This document shows, one piece after another, positions 25,028-33,759 of a stretch of 64,000 nucleotides of DNA. Both the position numbers and the translations under genes were made by a program. The notes below the pieces were generated by a model. The model ran no database searches, had not been told where the DNA came from, and saw nothing but the letters and a program-made list of their open reading frames with translations. The stretch spans positions 62,001-126,000 of the forward strand of contig JAFWXX010000029.1 in the NCBI GenBank assembly GCA_017522915.1. The letters are read 5' to 3'. Numbering within the stretch: position 1 is the stretch's first letter; the number at the start of each line of letters is the position of its first letter. This DNA is from Bacteroidaceae bacterium (GTDB taxonomy: Bacteria > Bacteroidota > Bacteroidia > Bacteroidales > Bacteroidaceae).

Positions 25028-26707
25028 ATGAGACATTTTGTAAGCATTTTTAATGAGTCTGTAAAAACGCATTGGAATCTTCCTGCAGTTTCTAATTTCG
25101 GTGGAGTTACATATACCTATGCTCAGTTGGCAGAAGGTGTGGCAAAGTACCATATCCTATTTGAGGGAGCCGGCATAAAGAAGGGTGACAAGGTTGCACT
25201 TTATGCACGTAACTCGGCTGAATGGGTCATTGCCTACTTCGCGACATTGACGTACGAGGCTGTTACTGTTCCGTTTCTTCCCGATTTCCTCCCGGCTGCT
25301 GTGGCCGAGTTGGGTGAATTCTCGGAGTGCAAGCTCATTATTGCCGATGATATAGCCATTTCGGGTCTTAAGGAGAATGGGGAGAATATCAGCCGTCTTC
25401 AAAAGAGTGCCGGTTTTGCAGGAATAATCAACGTCAAGGACATATCTGTAGATACCGCATGTGACAAGACTCTTGAGAAGGCTCACGATTCCATTGAGGA
25501 TACATTCAAGTCGCTCTATCCGTCGGGAATGAGTGCTGCTGACGTGAATTATTACAAAGAAGAGAGAGACCCGGAGGCGATTGTGGAAATCAGCTTTACT
25601 TCCGGTACAACCAGTGCGACATCAAAAGGCGTTGTCCTGCCGGCACGTTCGTTGAGCGTTAATCTTGATTTTGCAAAGCGTGAGATTCCGGCTGCAGTCG
25701 AAGGTCATATATTTGCAATACTTCCTATGGCGCACATGTTCGGACAGACATTTGACGTGCTTTTCCCGTTGTCAAGCGGTTGTCATGTGTATGTGATGCC
25801 CGGAAAACCGACACCGGCACGCTTGTTGGGAGGCCTTGGAGCAGTAAAGCCGTTCATGTTCCTTACAGTGCCAATGGTGGTTGAGAAGATATTCAAGTCA
25901 AAGGTGTTCCCGGCAACACGCAAGTTCCCTGCAAAGTTCCTGCTTAAGGTTCCGGGGCTCGACAGGATTGTCCTGAACAAGATAAAGAGAGCGTTGCTGA
26001 CTGCCTTCGGAAACGGTTTCACAACAGGTCTCATCATAGGCGGTGCTGCATTGAACCGTGAGGTTGAAGATTTGCTCAAGCGTATGAATTTCCCCTATGT
26101 GGTAGGCTATGGCATGACAGAGTGCGGCCCGCTCATCTCATATCGCGACAAGAGCGAATATGTAAAATACTCATGCGGTACAAAGGCGCATCCGATTGAG
26201 CTCCGCATCGATTCGGCCAATCCACGTCGTGTGCTCGGAGAGATTCAGGTGAAGGGCGATGCCGTAATGCTCGGTTACTACAAGAACGAGGAGGCTACAA
26301 AGGCTGCGTTCACCAAGGACGGCTGGCTAAAGACCGGTGACATGGGTGTCGTTGACAGCAAGGAGAACCTCTTTATAAAGGGACGTTGCAAGAATATGAT
26401 TCTTACAGGCAGCGGACAGAATATATACCCTGAGGAGATAGAGGACAAGATAAACAATCTTCCGTATGTTATTGAATCGCTTGTGGTGGGACGCAAGAAT
26501 GCTGTCGTTGCTCTTGTAGTTGCCGACTATGAAGGCGGCAACAAGGCGGGTCTTACCGATGAACAGGTGGAGCAGAGCATAAACGAGAGCGTGCTGGCTT
26601 TGAATTCGGAGCTTGCAGCATACAGCAAGATAGGTTATGTGGAGACACGCCGCGAACCGTTCGAGAAGACTCCTAAGCAGAGCATCAGACGATTTATGTA
26701 CTCCTGA
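25028..26707 (+). CDS. Acyl-AMP ligase / acyl-CoA synthetase, paralog 3
   Basis: A 559-residue ANL enzyme with GYGMTECGPLISY, GWLKTGDMGVVD and IKGRCKNMILTGSG. The P-loop differs from copies 1 and 2: 'FTSGTTSATSKGVVLP', one residue longer and lacking the Pro before KG. The C-terminus is KTPKQSIRRFMY. It shares long identical stretches with paralog 4 (for example 'YRDKSEYVKYSCGTKAHPIE'), so the two are recent duplicates. It has its own upstream region with operator-like repeats and is closed by a large bidirectional terminator. Confidence 0.85.
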   Translation: MRHFVSIFNESVKTHWNLPAVSNFGGVTYTYAQLAEGVAKYHILFEGAGIKKGDKVALYARNSAEWVIAYFATLTYEAVTVPFLPDFLPAAVAELGEFSECKLIIADDIAISGLKENGENISRLQKSAGFAGIINVKDISVDTACDKTLEKAHDSIEDTFKSLYPSGMSAADVNYYKEERDPEAIVEISFTSGTTSATSKGVVLPARSLSVNLDFAKREIPAAVEGHIFAILPMAHMFGQTFDVLFPLSSGCHVYVMPGKPTPARLLGGLGAVKPFMFLTVPMVVEKIFKSKVFPATRKFPAKFLLKVPGLDRIVLNKIKRALLTAFGNGFTTGLIIGGAALNREVEDLLKRMNFPYVVGYGMTECGPLISYRDKSEYVKYSCGTKAHPIELRIDSANPRRVLGEIQVKGDAVMLGYYKNEEATKAAFTKDGWLKTGDMGVVDSKENLFIKGRCKNMILTGSGQNIYPEEIEDKINNLPYVIESLVVGRKNAVVALVVADYEGGNKAGLTDEQVEQSINESVLALNSELAAYSKIGYVETRREPFEKTPKQSIRRFMYS

Positions 26708-26724
26708 TTCCATTGCAGTAACTG

Positions 26725-26776
26725 AAACTAAACGTAAAGGAGACTTTCCGCGGAAAGTCTCCTTTATGTTTAGTTT
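26725..26776. terminator. Large bidirectional terminator between paralog 3 and the esterase gene
   Basis: AAACTAAACGTAAAGGAGAC...GTCTCCTTTATGTTTAGTTT forms a stem of about 25 bp with one mismatch around CCGCGG. The 3' arm overlaps the last 7 nt of the converging esterase gene (stop at 26770). Confidence 0.85.
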
Positions 26777-27594
26777 GTCTTGTCTGCTTTTATCAGTCCC
26801 GGTTTCTTGCGGGAGGTTGTTCCCTTATACACTGCTTTTGTAAGTGTCTTCTTCGATATCTCATACTTAGGGGATATTTTACGCTCCTTGTCTCTAAGGC
26901 TGTGCTTGAAGAGCCATTCGTAACACTCTACCATGTAGAATATGCGTGCAAGCAGGGAGTGGTTCACGCCTTTGAGGCGGTCGTAATGCAGTCTCTTTGT
27001 TCCGTCTTTTACCTTTTTCATCTCGTTGACAACAGCATCGCTGCACTTGACGCTTACAGCCTTGTCGGCAGTGCCGTGTACAATCCATAGCGGAACTTCT
27101 GTAAGCCCGCTGTAGTCGGCCTGCGTTCCTCCTCCGCAGAATGCCATGGCGGCTGCAATCTCCTTCGGGTGGGTTGCTGCAAGGTCAATCGTGCCATATC
27201 CTCCCAGGCTCATTCCCAATACATATATGCGTGTCGAATCGACATTGTTGTTCTGTTTTACCCACTCTACGATGTTCATTATCCGTGATGGTTTCCATGC
27301 TCCTCCTGGGTTCTGCGGAGCCAGTATGTATGCATCGATTTCGCGTCCTTTCTCAACAGCGTCAATGGTGCCGTACCTGCGCACCTTGTCGATATTTGTT
27401 CCGCAAAGACTTGCTCCGTGAAGGAATATCACAAGAGGTTTGGGCTTCTCTTCGTTTGCCGGGCTGTAGAGCCAGAAGTTGTACTCCTCCTTGACTTTGC
27501 CTTTGTGTGCAACCAATGACTGGGCATGCAATGTGCAGCACCAGGCCATGCATAGCAAGGTCATGAATATGGCTATAGCAGTGTTTCTTCTCAT
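26770..27594 (-). CDS. Secreted alpha/beta hydrolase (PHB-depolymerase/esterase-like)
   Basis: The 274-residue protein has a signal peptide (cleavage near LHAQ, residue about 25) and an alpha/beta-hydrolase core: 'PLVIFLHGASLCG' (oxyanion), GMSLGG (nucleophile Ser), HGTADKAV (Asp) and GVNHS (His). The layout matches feruloyl-esterase / PHB-depolymerase-like peptidase-fold proteins of Bacteroidetes. The C-terminal 40 residues are Lys-rich. Its ATG overlaps the stop of the upstream propeller gene (ATGA at 27594-27591), so the pair is translationally coupled and probably acts together in the periplasm. Confidence 0.8.
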   Translation of the reverse strand: MRRNTAIAIFMTLLCMAWCCTLHAQSLVAHKGKVKEEYNFWLYSPANEEKPKPLVIFLHGASLCGTNIDKVRRYGTIDAVEKGREIDAYILAPQNPGGAWKPSRIMNIVEWVKQNNNVDSTRIYVLGMSLGGYGTIDLAATHPKEIAAAMAFCGGGTQADYSGLTEVPLWIVHGTADKAVSVKCSDAVVNEMKKVKDGTKRLHYDRLKGVNHSLLARIFYMVECYEWLFKHSLRDKERKISPKYEISKKTLTKAVYKGTTSRKKPGLIKADKTN

Positions 27595-29180
27595 TTTATG
27601 CTCATTTTATATATTGAATTCCCTCGTGAACCTACAACTACCTGATTGCCGGTTACGGCCGGTGACGACTCGAAGTTGTTGCCTACATTCTTGCGGCACA
27701 GAACCTTTCCGTCAATACCGTTGATGAGATATGCGTTTCCTTGTGTGTCGCCGGTAAAGATGAACATCTCGTCATTCTCGTTCAGGAAGCCTACCGGAGA
27801 CGACCATGCGTAGTGCGATAGCTTTACCCTGTAAACAATCTCGCCAGTCTTGCGGTTTATGGCAACAAAGTCGCCGTTCTGGTTCTTGGTGTTCGCAACG
27901 CAGTTGCTGAAGATAAGCTCCTTGCAGTTGCCGATGCCTGGCAATGGCGAAGCATAGTATCCTCCGTCGAAATGCTTCTCGCCTACATCGGCTCTGCGTG
28001 CAGGAGATGATACCTCCCATATCAGGTTGCCGTTCAAGGCATCCAGCTTGCGGAAATAGGCTGGGCCGTCAGGCTTGCGGTCAACCTCGTTGCCGATGTA
28101 AACGAACGGTTTGCCATCCTCTTCGCATACGACAATTGTCGCATCGGTGTCATCACCGTTGTCGAAGCACCATACAGGCTGCATTGTGTTGAGGTTTGTA
28201 CATACAATTATTCCATGGTTGTCGGCCGTGTATCCGTAGTTGCGATATACTGATATTGAAGCTTCCATTCCTGGCGCAACTCCGTTACGCGTGTATCGCA
28301 AGGTTGAGTGAGGAGTGATATCCCCGTCTGCACATTTGTATTTGTATAAGGTACCGTTCTCTCCCGGCCAGAATAGGAAGTTGTCCACTCTCAGGGGCGA
28401 TGAGTCGAATGCCCCCCAACGACGCTGGGCTTTTCTGTCTTCAGGTATAAACCTGCTTACTTTTCCTTTGTTCAAATCGACAACCATGTGCCCGAACGGT
28501 CTTTTTGCCGGTACTCCTTGTCCTACATACAGATTACCGTTCAGAGTTGGGTCGAGAGATACGCTTCCTTTTATAGGATTGCCCACGTCTATGGCTTTCC
28601 GTGATGGCTTTCCGGTGTTGAAATCTATAAAATAGAGCATGTGGCATAGTGAGCCTACAATTATTTCCCGGTTGGCGAAATTCTCGTTCACGACATTTTC
28701 GGCCTTGAAACGTGCTGCTATGCTGTCGGGCCAATTCACATATACCGGCTGTCCTGTCCAGCCCGAACCTCCTCCCCATTTTGTGGCGTTGGTATCGGGT
28801 GGTGTCATTGCAGTGTTGAACTCCCAATCGACGATTATTGTATCGGGAGTGCCTGTTACCTTGCCTGCATAGCCGGCATCCCTTGACATATTCCCTCTGA
28901 ATGTGAATATTCCCGGAGCATTTGCGTACATATCGGTGTAATCGGATATTTCTGGTGCTGTCACTGTATCCAGAACCTCTATCATATGCCTTATCATGGT
29001 CGATGTTACGTAAGCAGTGTCGGGCAATGCTTCGATGACCTCTTCCGGTTCTGCTGTCACAACAGTTATGCTGTCGATGTTTGGGCTCTCATCGGTGCTG
29101 ATGTTCTTCTTGCTGCCGCCGCAGCATGTGAATGAAGCTGAAAGAAGTGCTGCAATAATGATCAGTGCCTGTTTTCTCAT
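27591..29180 (-). CDS. PQQ-like beta-propeller lipoprotein
   Basis: The 529-residue protein begins MRKQALIIIAALLSASFTCC and is lipidated at a Cys near residue 19-20. It then has repeated beta-propeller blades of the PQQ/YncE type, for example 'PFVYIGNEVDRKPDGPAYFRKLDALNGNLIWEV', 'GDFVAINRKTGEIVYRVKLS' and 'NAYLINGIDGKVLCRKNVG' (each a four-strand W/G-rich blade). No quinone-binding residues can be assigned, so a structural or binding role is as likely as a dehydrogenase. It is coupled to the esterase gene and interrupts the series of acyl-AMP ligase genes on the opposite strand. Confidence 0.75.
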   Translation of the reverse strand: MRKQALIIIAALLSASFTCCGGSKKNISTDESPNIDSITVVTAEPEEVIEALPDTAYVTSTMIRHMIEVLDTVTAPEISDYTDMYANAPGIFTFRGNMSRDAGYAGKVTGTPDTIIVDWEFNTAMTPPDTNATKWGGGSGWTGQPVYVNWPDSIAARFKAENVVNENFANREIIVGSLCHMLYFIDFNTGKPSRKAIDVGNPIKGSVSLDPTLNGNLYVGQGVPAKRPFGHMVVDLNKGKVSRFIPEDRKAQRRWGAFDSSPLRVDNFLFWPGENGTLYKYKCADGDITPHSTLRYTRNGVAPGMEASISVYRNYGYTADNHGIIVCTNLNTMQPVWCFDNGDDTDATIVVCEEDGKPFVYIGNEVDRKPDGPAYFRKLDALNGNLIWEVSSPARRADVGEKHFDGGYYASPLPGIGNCKELIFSNCVANTKNQNGDFVAINRKTGEIVYRVKLSHYAWSSPVGFLNENDEMFIFTGDTQGNAYLINGIDGKVLCRKNVGNNFESSPAVTGNQVVVGSRGNSIYKMSIK

Positions 29181-29491
29181 TTTGTTTTGTGTATTGTAGG
29201 TGGTTTCGGGTAAATTCTGTGCTAAATTACACTCTTTTCCTTATATCTCAAAAAAAGACTTAATTTATATTAATATATGGCCTAATATCCGCTTTGTCTT
29301 TCAAGAAAGCTGTTTCTGTTTAAAGAATCTATTTATTGGTCCTTTTGTGTTAAAGTAGGTTAAAAAATATCAAAAAAACAGCGAAAAACATATAAAAATT
29401 GCACATTTAACACTGTTTTGTGCAAAAGCTATTGCAGATTCAAAAAAAAAGTGGAAATTTGCAGTCGGAAAATCAATCACACTATCTTTTA
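29181..29491. promoter_or_regulatory. Divergent control region of the propeller operon and ligase paralog 4
   Basis: The 311-nt AT-rich gap has no ORF. GTGTTAAA (29347-29354) and TTTAACAC (29406-29413) form an inverted pair, the same octamers as upstream of paralog 3. Short A-tracts (CAAAAAAAC, GAAAAAC) lie between them. No perfect TAnnTTTG box is seen upstream of the chosen ATG at 29492. Confidence 0.45.
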
Positions 29492-31171
29492 ATGAGACAC
29501 TTTATAAGTTATTTCAACGATTCGGTCAAGAATCATTGGGATTTGCCTGCCGTTACAAATTTCGGTAAGGAGACATATAAATATTCCCAGGTGGCCGAAG
29601 GCATTGCCAGATACCATATCCTCTTTAAGGAGGTTGGTATAGCAAAGGGTGACAAGGTTGCACTCTATGCACGTAACTCGGCAGAGTGGGTCATTGCCTA
29701 TTATGCCACATTGACTTATGGCGCAGTAACAGTTCCCTTCCTTCCCGACTTTCTTGCAAGTGCGGTTGCTGAGCTCAGTTCATTCTCGGAGTGCAAGCTT
29801 CTTATAGCAGACGACATTGCTGTCAAGGCGTTCGAGGAGAGTGAAGACAATTATGCCGTACTTGACAAGGTAAATGGTTTTGTGGGAGTGCTTAACGTTA
29901 AGGATATCAGTGTTGTACATGCTAATGGCGATACTTTGGCGAATGTTAGGAGCAAACTCGATTCTCTCTATAATTCGCAGTATCCTTCGGGTCTATCTCC
30001 CGAAATGGTGAACTATTACAACGACAGCTTCGGATTGGAAGATGCCGCTGAGATAAGTTTTACTTCGGGAACGACAAGCGCGACTTCGAAAGGTGTAATT
30101 CTTCCGGCGCGTTCGTTGTCGGTGAACCTTGAATTCGGTTTCCGTGTAGTGCCTTCTGCTGTCGGCGGACATATATTTGCAATATTGCCTATGGCCCACA
30201 TGTTCGGTCAGGCTTTTGATGTGCTTTTCCCGTTGTCGAGCGGATGTCATGTGTTCGTTATGCCGGGCAAGCCGACTCCTGCACGCCTCTTGGGAGGTCT
30301 TGCTGTAGTAAAGCCTTTCATGTTCCTGACTGTTCCGTTGGTTATAGAGAAGATTTTCAAGTCAAAGGTTTTTCCTGCAACACGCAAGTTCCCTGCAAAG
30401 CTGTTGCTTAAGATTCCGGGACTTGACAGAATTGTATTGAACAAGATAAAGAAATCTCTTCTGAATGCTTTCGGCAACAATTTCACTGTAGGTGTCATCA
30501 TTGGCGGCGCAGCTCTGAACCGCGAGGTGGAGACTCTTCTGAAACGAATGAAGTTCCCTTACACTGTGGGCTACGGCATGACAGAGTGCGGTCCGCTCAT
30601 ATCATATCGTGACAAGAGCGAATATGTGAAGTATTCATGCGGCACAAAGGCGCATCCGATTGAGCTCCGCATCGATTCGGCCAATCCTCGTCGCGTGCTC
30701 GGTGAGATTCAGGTGAAGGGCGATGCCGTAATGCTCGGCTACTACAACAACGAAGAGGCTACAAAGGCTGCATTCACAAAGGACGGCTGGTTAAGGACCG
30801 GTGATATGGGTGTTCTCGACAACAGGGGTAACCTTTATATAAAGGGCCGTTGCAAGAATATGATTCTTACAGGAAGCGGACAGAATATATATCCGGAGGA
30901 GATTGAGGACAAGATAAACAACCTGCCTTACGTTATCGAGTCGCTTGTAGTAGGCCGCAAGAATGCTATTGTCGCTCTTGTCGTTGCCGATTACGAGGCC
31001 GGCAAGAAGGCCGGATTGAGCGAAGAGGAGGTCAACAAGGTTGTCAATGAGAACGTGCTTGCGTTGAACTCGGAGCTCGCTGCATACAGCAAGATCGGTT
31101 ATACCGAAATCCGCAAGGAGCAGTTCGAGAAGACTCCGAAGCAGAGTATAAGACGATTTATGTACAATTGA
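29492..31171 (+). CDS. Acyl-AMP ligase / acyl-CoA synthetase, paralog 4
   Basis: The protein has 559 residues from the ATG of 'MRHFISYFND', which aligns with the starts of the other three copies; an in-frame upstream ATG adds 24 non-conserved residues. It is very close to paralog 3, sharing the lengthened P-loop 'FTSGTTSATSKGVILP', GYGMTECGPLISY, GWLRTGDMG and C-terminal KTPKQSIRRFMY. Divergence is concentrated in residues about 120-180, possibly at the acyl-binding side. The order copy 1-copy 2-copy 3-(two inverted genes)-copy 4 implies duplication followed by insertion of the esterase/propeller pair, or loss around it. Confidence 0.85.
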   Translation: MRHFISYFNDSVKNHWDLPAVTNFGKETYKYSQVAEGIARYHILFKEVGIAKGDKVALYARNSAEWVIAYYATLTYGAVTVPFLPDFLASAVAELSSFSECKLLIADDIAVKAFEESEDNYAVLDKVNGFVGVLNVKDISVVHANGDTLANVRSKLDSLYNSQYPSGLSPEMVNYYNDSFGLEDAAEISFTSGTTSATSKGVILPARSLSVNLEFGFRVVPSAVGGHIFAILPMAHMFGQAFDVLFPLSSGCHVFVMPGKPTPARLLGGLAVVKPFMFLTVPLVIEKIFKSKVFPATRKFPAKLLLKIPGLDRIVLNKIKKSLLNAFGNNFTVGVIIGGAALNREVETLLKRMKFPYTVGYGMTECGPLISYRDKSEYVKYSCGTKAHPIELRIDSANPRRVLGEIQVKGDAVMLGYYNNEEATKAAFTKDGWLRTGDMGVLDNRGNLYIKGRCKNMILTGSGQNIYPEEIEDKINNLPYVIESLVVGRKNAIVALVVADYEAGKKAGLSEEEVNKVVNENVLALNSELAAYSKIGYTEIRKEQFEKTPKQSIRRFMYN

Positions 31172-31192
31172 TATCTCCATAAAAATGAAGCT

Positions 31193-31300
31193 GACTAAAA
31201 AGGCTATTTTGTTGTTGCACTCGCCCTCAAAATGCTCATTTACGCTTAGTAAACTGTGCTTTTTCGGGCTTCGCAAGCCTAAAAATAGCTCTTTTTATTC
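31193..31300. repeat. MITE-like dispersed repeat, copy A
   Basis: A 108-bp non-coding element begins GACTAAAAAGGCTATTTT and ends AAAATAGCTCTTTTTATTC; the two ends pair as inverted repeats. The right half contains CTTCGCAAGCCT. The same outline recurs at 37008-37118 (copy B), partly at 37142-37180 (copy C), and as a middle-deleted form at 39026-39069 (copy D). Confidence 0.55.
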
Positions 31301-31314
31301 AACTTCTTACAAAC

Positions 31315-31348
31315 GAGGGTGTCCCTTTAATACTTTTGGGTCACCCTC
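31315..31348. terminator. Hairpin between ligase paralog 4 and the nitrilase promoter
   Basis: GAGGGTG...CACCCTC with inner CC/GG pairing, 20-nt loop. A very similar GAGGGTGACC hairpin occurs at 39082-39118 after another copy of the dispersed repeat. Confidence 0.6.
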
Positions 31349-31366
31349 ATTTATGTATATGCCTGT

Positions 31367-31397
31367 TTTGCCATGACTTTAAAAAGAGGTATCTTTG
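31367..31397 (+). promoter_or_regulatory. Bacteroidota-type promoter of the nitrilase gene
   Basis: TTTG (31367-31370), a 19-nt spacer and TATCTTTG (31390-31397) match the consensus. The ATG at 31417 is 20 nt downstream of the -7 box, giving a leader of only about 12 nt. Confidence 0.75.
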
Positions 31398-31416
31398 CAC
31401 TGCAAAAAGAGAAATC

Positions 31417-32154
31417 ATGAAAGTTACCGTCATACAGCAGGATATCGCGTGGAAGGATATCCCGACAAACATCAAAAGGCTTGAAAGGCTCGTGGCATCG
31501 GCCGAGCGTTCCGACTTGTACCTGTTTCCGGAAATGTGCTCGACGGGCTTCTGCATGCAGCCCGAAGGGGTTGCCGAAGAGGCTGAAGGAGCTACAGTAC
31601 AGGCAATGAAGAGGCTGGCTGTAGAGTACGATGCTGCTATGGCGGTACCGGTGATGACACACGAGAACGGCAGCTACTATAACAGAATGTATTTCATTAC
31701 TCCTGAGGGAGTAATGGGAAAATACGACAAGCACAACCTGTTCGAGTACAGCGGCGAGGACAAGGTCTTTGTTCCAGGCGAGGGTAAGGTAATATGGGAG
31801 TGGCGCGGAATACGCATACGACCGGCAATCTGCTACGACCTCCGTTTCCCGGTGTTCCTTTACAACAGGGCCGAATATGACCTTCTCCTCATTGCAGCCA
31901 ATTTCCCCGACAGCCGTCTCCTTGCATGGGATACGCTTGTACGTGCCCGCGCAATAGAGAACATCTGCTATGTTGCGGCAAGCAACAGAGTGGGGGCCGA
32001 CGAATTCGGTACATACAAGGGGCATAGCGTAATACTTAACCCTTACGGCATGACATTGTCGAAGTGCCGTTCACGCCGTCAGGGCAGTGCTACAGCGGAA
32101 CTTGACGACGAGATGATAGCCAAGATGAGGGTTATGGCGCAGTTGAACAAGTGA
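31417..32154 (+). CDS. Nitrilase-superfamily amidohydrolase (omega-amidase/YafV-like)
   Basis: The protein has 245 residues from the ATG of 'MKVTVIQQDIAWKD'; the longer frame would start upstream of the promoter. The nitrilase Glu-Lys-Cys triad is visible: LYLFPEM (Glu), GKYDKHNLF (Lys) and AICYDLRFP (Cys). The overall pattern 'IQQDIAW', 'RARAIENICYVAASNRVG' and 'GHSVILNPYG' resembles YafV / omega-amidase (Nit2-like) enzymes, which hydrolyse alpha-keto acid amides such as alpha-ketoglutaramate. Cytoplasmic. Substrate by analogy only. Confidence 0.85.
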   Translation: MKVTVIQQDIAWKDIPTNIKRLERLVASAERSDLYLFPEMCSTGFCMQPEGVAEEAEGATVQAMKRLAVEYDAAMAVPVMTHENGSYYNRMYFITPEGVMGKYDKHNLFEYSGEDKVFVPGEGKVIWEWRGIRIRPAICYDLRFPVFLYNRAEYDLLLIAANFPDSRLLAWDTLVRARAIENICYVAASNRVGADEFGTYKGHSVILNPYGMTLSKCRSRRQGSATAELDDEMIAKMRVMAQLNK

Positions 32155-32170
32155 CGCTTGCCGGGCTCTG

Positions 32171-32626
32171 TCACTCAATAATCCTTGAGTATTCCGGAAT
32201 CTCCTGAAGGAAAGTGAAGCTCTGCTTTCCGTAATCCATTCTGCAGCAGTAGTGCTGCACTCCGTTGCTTATTATCAGATAATCGACACGCAGTGTGAGG
32301 TTGTAGCGCGAAATCTGCGCAAAGACCTCCTTTGTTATCTTAACTGTCGGTGCCTTGTATTCGATTATGACGCGAGGGCGCAGTGCCTTGTCATATATTA
32401 CAGTGTCGCACCTGCGGTTCATGCCGTTGAGCGTTATCGATACTTCGTTTGCCATGAGAGAGGCCGGGTAGCCTTTGTGCTCGGCAAGGTAGTGCACGAA
32501 GTGCTGGCGTACCCACTCTTCGGGAGTCAATGCCACGTAGCATTTGCGGAGCATGTCGAAAATCTGATGTTTTCCGTCATGCTCTGTTATTTTTGTTTCG
32601 TACGGTGGTAGGTTTAACGCCGACAT
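32171..32626 (-). CDS. Type I restriction R-subunit N-terminal-like (HSDR_N_2) protein
   Basis: The protein has 151 residues from the ATG of 'MSALNLPPYE'. The fold signature is PD-(D/E)XK-like: 'RRCDTVIYD...RVIIEYKAP', with the Asp and ExK spaced as in HSDR_N_2 domain proteins, then 'QISRYNLTLRVDYLIISNG'. This stand-alone protein is widespread next to holA in Bacteroidales as I recall, and lacks the helicase domain of true HsdR. A nuclease role is not established. It is divergent from holA, with a near-consensus -7 box TATCTTCG (minus strand) about 25-30 nt upstream. Confidence 0.75.
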   Translation of the reverse strand: MSALNLPPYETKITEHDGKHQIFDMLRKCYVALTPEEWVRQHFVHYLAEHKGYPASLMANEVSITLNGMNRRCDTVIYDKALRPRVIIEYKAPTVKITKEVFAQISRYNLTLRVDYLIISNGVQHYCCRMDYGKQSFTFLQEIPEYSRIIE

Positions 32627-32717
32627 TTTATATATTTGCAATTTATTGCGAAGATACAAAAACTCCTTGCCTGTTGCAATATGTGTGTCTTAATCTTTGC
32701 ATTTTTACAATAATAAT

Positions 32718-33731
32718 ATGGCAAAACATACATACGAATCCATAATGTCGGAACTCAAGAGCGGTACTTACCGGCCCGTGTATTACCTCATGGGCGAGGA
32801 GGGATATTTCACCGACAAGATTACCGACTATGTAATGGAGAATGCTCTCACCGAAATGGAGCGCGACTTCAACCTCACTGTCTTCTATGGTCTTGAGACG
32901 ACTATGGACAATGTGGTTACAGCTGCAAAGCGTTTTCCAATGATGGCCGAAAGACAGGTCATCATCGTAAAGGAGGCCCAGATGATAAAGAATACCGATG
33001 CCTTGCTCTACTATCTGCAGGCACCGCAGCCTACAACGGTTCTCCTCTTTGCCCACAAGAACGGTTCTCTCGACAAGCGCAAGAAGGTTGCTGCGGAGCT
33101 TGAACGTACGGGCGTTGTGCTCGACTCGAAGAAGCTGCGCGACGACCAGCTGCCGGCTTTCATTACCGGATATATGCGCGAAAAAGGACTCACGGCCGAC
33201 AACAAGTCGGTGCTTATGATACGCGAGTCAATCGGTGCCGACCTTGCCCGCATTGCCGGAGAGATTGACAAGCTTGCCATAGCTCTCCCAGCCGGTTCGG
33301 CAACAGTCACTCCCGACCTTGTTGAAGAGCATATAGGCATAAGCAAGGAGTATAATAACTTCGAGCTGCAGAATGCCATTGTGAACAAGGATATATACAA
33401 GGCGAACAAGATAATAAACTATTTCGCGCAGAACCCGAAGAAAAACCCGATACAGATGACTCTGGCACTGCTCTTCAGCTTCTTCTCCAATGTGATGATG
33501 AGCTACTACGCTCCCGACAAGAGCGAGAGGGGAGTGGCTGAGTTCCTCGGCTTGAGAAGCGCGTGGGGTGTAGGTGACTACATCAAGTCGATGAAGAACT
33601 ACCGCGCCATGCATGTGATGGAGATTCTGCATCTCATCCGCCTTGCCGACGCGCAGTCGAAAGGTGCAGAAGGACCGCAGACTCCCGACGGTGAGATAAT
33701 GCGCGAGCTGCTGTACAAGATACTGCATTGA
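32718..33731 (+). CDS. holA: DNA polymerase III delta subunit
   Basis: The protein has 337 residues from the ATG of 'MAKHTYESIMSELK', reached after a short non-conserved in-frame extension. It matches HolA: the N-terminal AAA+-like fold 'YLMGEEGYFTDKITDYV', 'VIIVKEAQMIKN', the helical 'IGADLARIAGEIDKLAI', and a C-terminal collar domain with 'NPIQMTLALLFSFFSNVM'. Delta opens the beta sliding clamp inside the clamp loader. Its length is normal for the family. The PD-(D/E)XK gene follows after 28 nt and is probably co-transcribed. Confidence 0.9.
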   Translation: MAKHTYESIMSELKSGTYRPVYYLMGEEGYFTDKITDYVMENALTEMERDFNLTVFYGLETTMDNVVTAAKRFPMMAERQVIIVKEAQMIKNTDALLYYLQAPQPTTVLLFAHKNGSLDKRKKVAAELERTGVVLDSKKLRDDQLPAFITGYMREKGLTADNKSVLMIRESIGADLARIAGEIDKLAIALPAGSATVTPDLVEEHIGISKEYNNFELQNAIVNKDIYKANKIINYFAQNPKKNPIQMTLALLFSFFSNVMMSYYAPDKSERGVAEFLGLRSAWGVGDYIKSMKNYRAMHVMEILHLIRLADAQSKGAEGPQTPDGEIMRELLYKILH

Positions 33732-33759
33732 TGCGTACGGCATGGAATTATCCCAATAA

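Noticed and set aside
32171-32626. Part of a restriction-modification system
   Set aside because: Only the HSDR_N-type domain is present; no methylase, specificity subunit or helicase is nearby.
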